Shown one piece after another: positions 7,830 to 9,641 of a DNA stretch of 9,641 nt. How positions within the stretch are numbered: the stretch's first letter is position 1; the number at the start of each line of letters is the position of its first letter. The notes under the pieces were generated by a model. That model saw only the letters and a program-made list of their open reading frames with translations, searched no databases and was not told the DNA's origin. Position numbers and translations under genes: made by a program. Source of the stretch: Kiloniellales bacterium (GTDB lineage Bacteria > Pseudomonadota > Alphaproteobacteria > Kiloniellales > JAKSBE01); assembly GCA_030067055.1 (NCBI GenBank), contig JASJAL010000154.1, positions 1-9,641 of the forward strand, given 5' to 3'.

Positions 7830-7857
7830 AATCTTGGGTTTAAGCCGCCGCTTTCAA
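7830..7857 (-). promoter_or_regulatory. Possible promoter of the PBP gene
   Basis: Reading the minus strand, TTGAAA (7857-7852, five of six -35 bases) is followed after 16 nt by AAGATT (7835-7830, only three of six -10 bases). Transcription would start near 7823, giving a leader of about 30 nt with the strong Shine-Dalgarno. The -35 is good and the -10 weak. Read-through from gyrB is an alternative. Confidence 0.33.
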
Positions 7858-7914
7858 GATGGGGTTGCGGCGTGCCCTAGATGGAGCAGCAATGTGGCAC
7901 GGCTGTGACCGGGT

Positions 7915-7939
7915 CGCCGCCCGGAACCGCCGGGCGGCG
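7915..7939 (-). terminator. Hairpin just after gyrB
   Basis: A perfect 10-bp, all-G-C stem (7915-7924 with 7930-7939) and a 5-nt loop lie 5 nt beyond the gyrB stop codon on the minus strand. It is well placed to mark the end of the gyrB transcript. It lacks the T-run of a standard intrinsic terminator, so it may act as an mRNA 3'-end stabiliser or partial terminator before the PBP gene. Confidence 0.5.
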
Positions 7940-7944
7940 GTGGA

Positions 7945-9641
<1,697 letters not shown>

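Noticed and set aside
6301..7908. Long plus-strand open frame opposite the PBP gene
   Set aside because: It mirrors a complete class A PBP with all catalytic motifs and its own translation has no recognisable domain.

Overview
The window is GC-rich bacterial chromosomal DNA, packed with genes and using codons with G or C in the third position. Gene content and protein features point to a proteobacterium, most likely an alphaproteobacterium of the Rhodospirillales-like kind: a ugpB-A-E-C operon, a compact AraC/OGT Ada, and a GyrB that carries the extra segment between its TOPRIM domain and C-terminus. The taxonomic call is an inference from protein resemblance; there is no rRNA in the window.

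Layout. Positions 1-3190 (+) hold the end of ugpB followed by complete ugpA, ugpE and ugpC: the binding protein, two permease subunits and ATPase of an sn-glycerol-3-phosphate/glycerophosphodiester importer. ugpB and ugpA are separated by a strong hairpin, while ugpA-ugpE-ugpC are almost contiguous. Positions 3191-3416 carry no convincing gene, although the ugpC frame stays open for 35 codons past its stop. Positions 3417-4301 (+) encode an Ada-type protein that has the AraC-like DNA-binding domain and the methyltransferase domain but not the N-terminal phosphotriester domain. Next come a GNAT acetyltransferase (4387-4899, +) and a YgjP-type zinc metallopeptidase (4948-5655, +). Each has a recognisable -35/-10 pair so close to the ATG that the transcript would be nearly leaderless. 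A short convergent junction (5656-5787) separates these from two minus-strand genes: a class A penicillin-binding protein (5788-7791, TTG start) and, upstream of it, gyrB (7945 to beyond 9641, N-terminal part outside the window).

How the genes relate. Only the ugp genes form an obvious functional unit. ada, the acetyltransferase and the metallopeptidase lie in a row but seem to be separately expressed housekeeping or stress genes. The PBP and gyrB are core genes of cell-wall synthesis and DNA topology. I see no mobile element, CRISPR array, tRNA, rRNA, phage gene or toxin-antitoxin pair, and no undescribed multi-gene system. The points worth a second look are small ones: the intercistronic hairpin in ugp, the two near-leaderless promoters, the open frame after ugpC, and the domain-reduced Ada.
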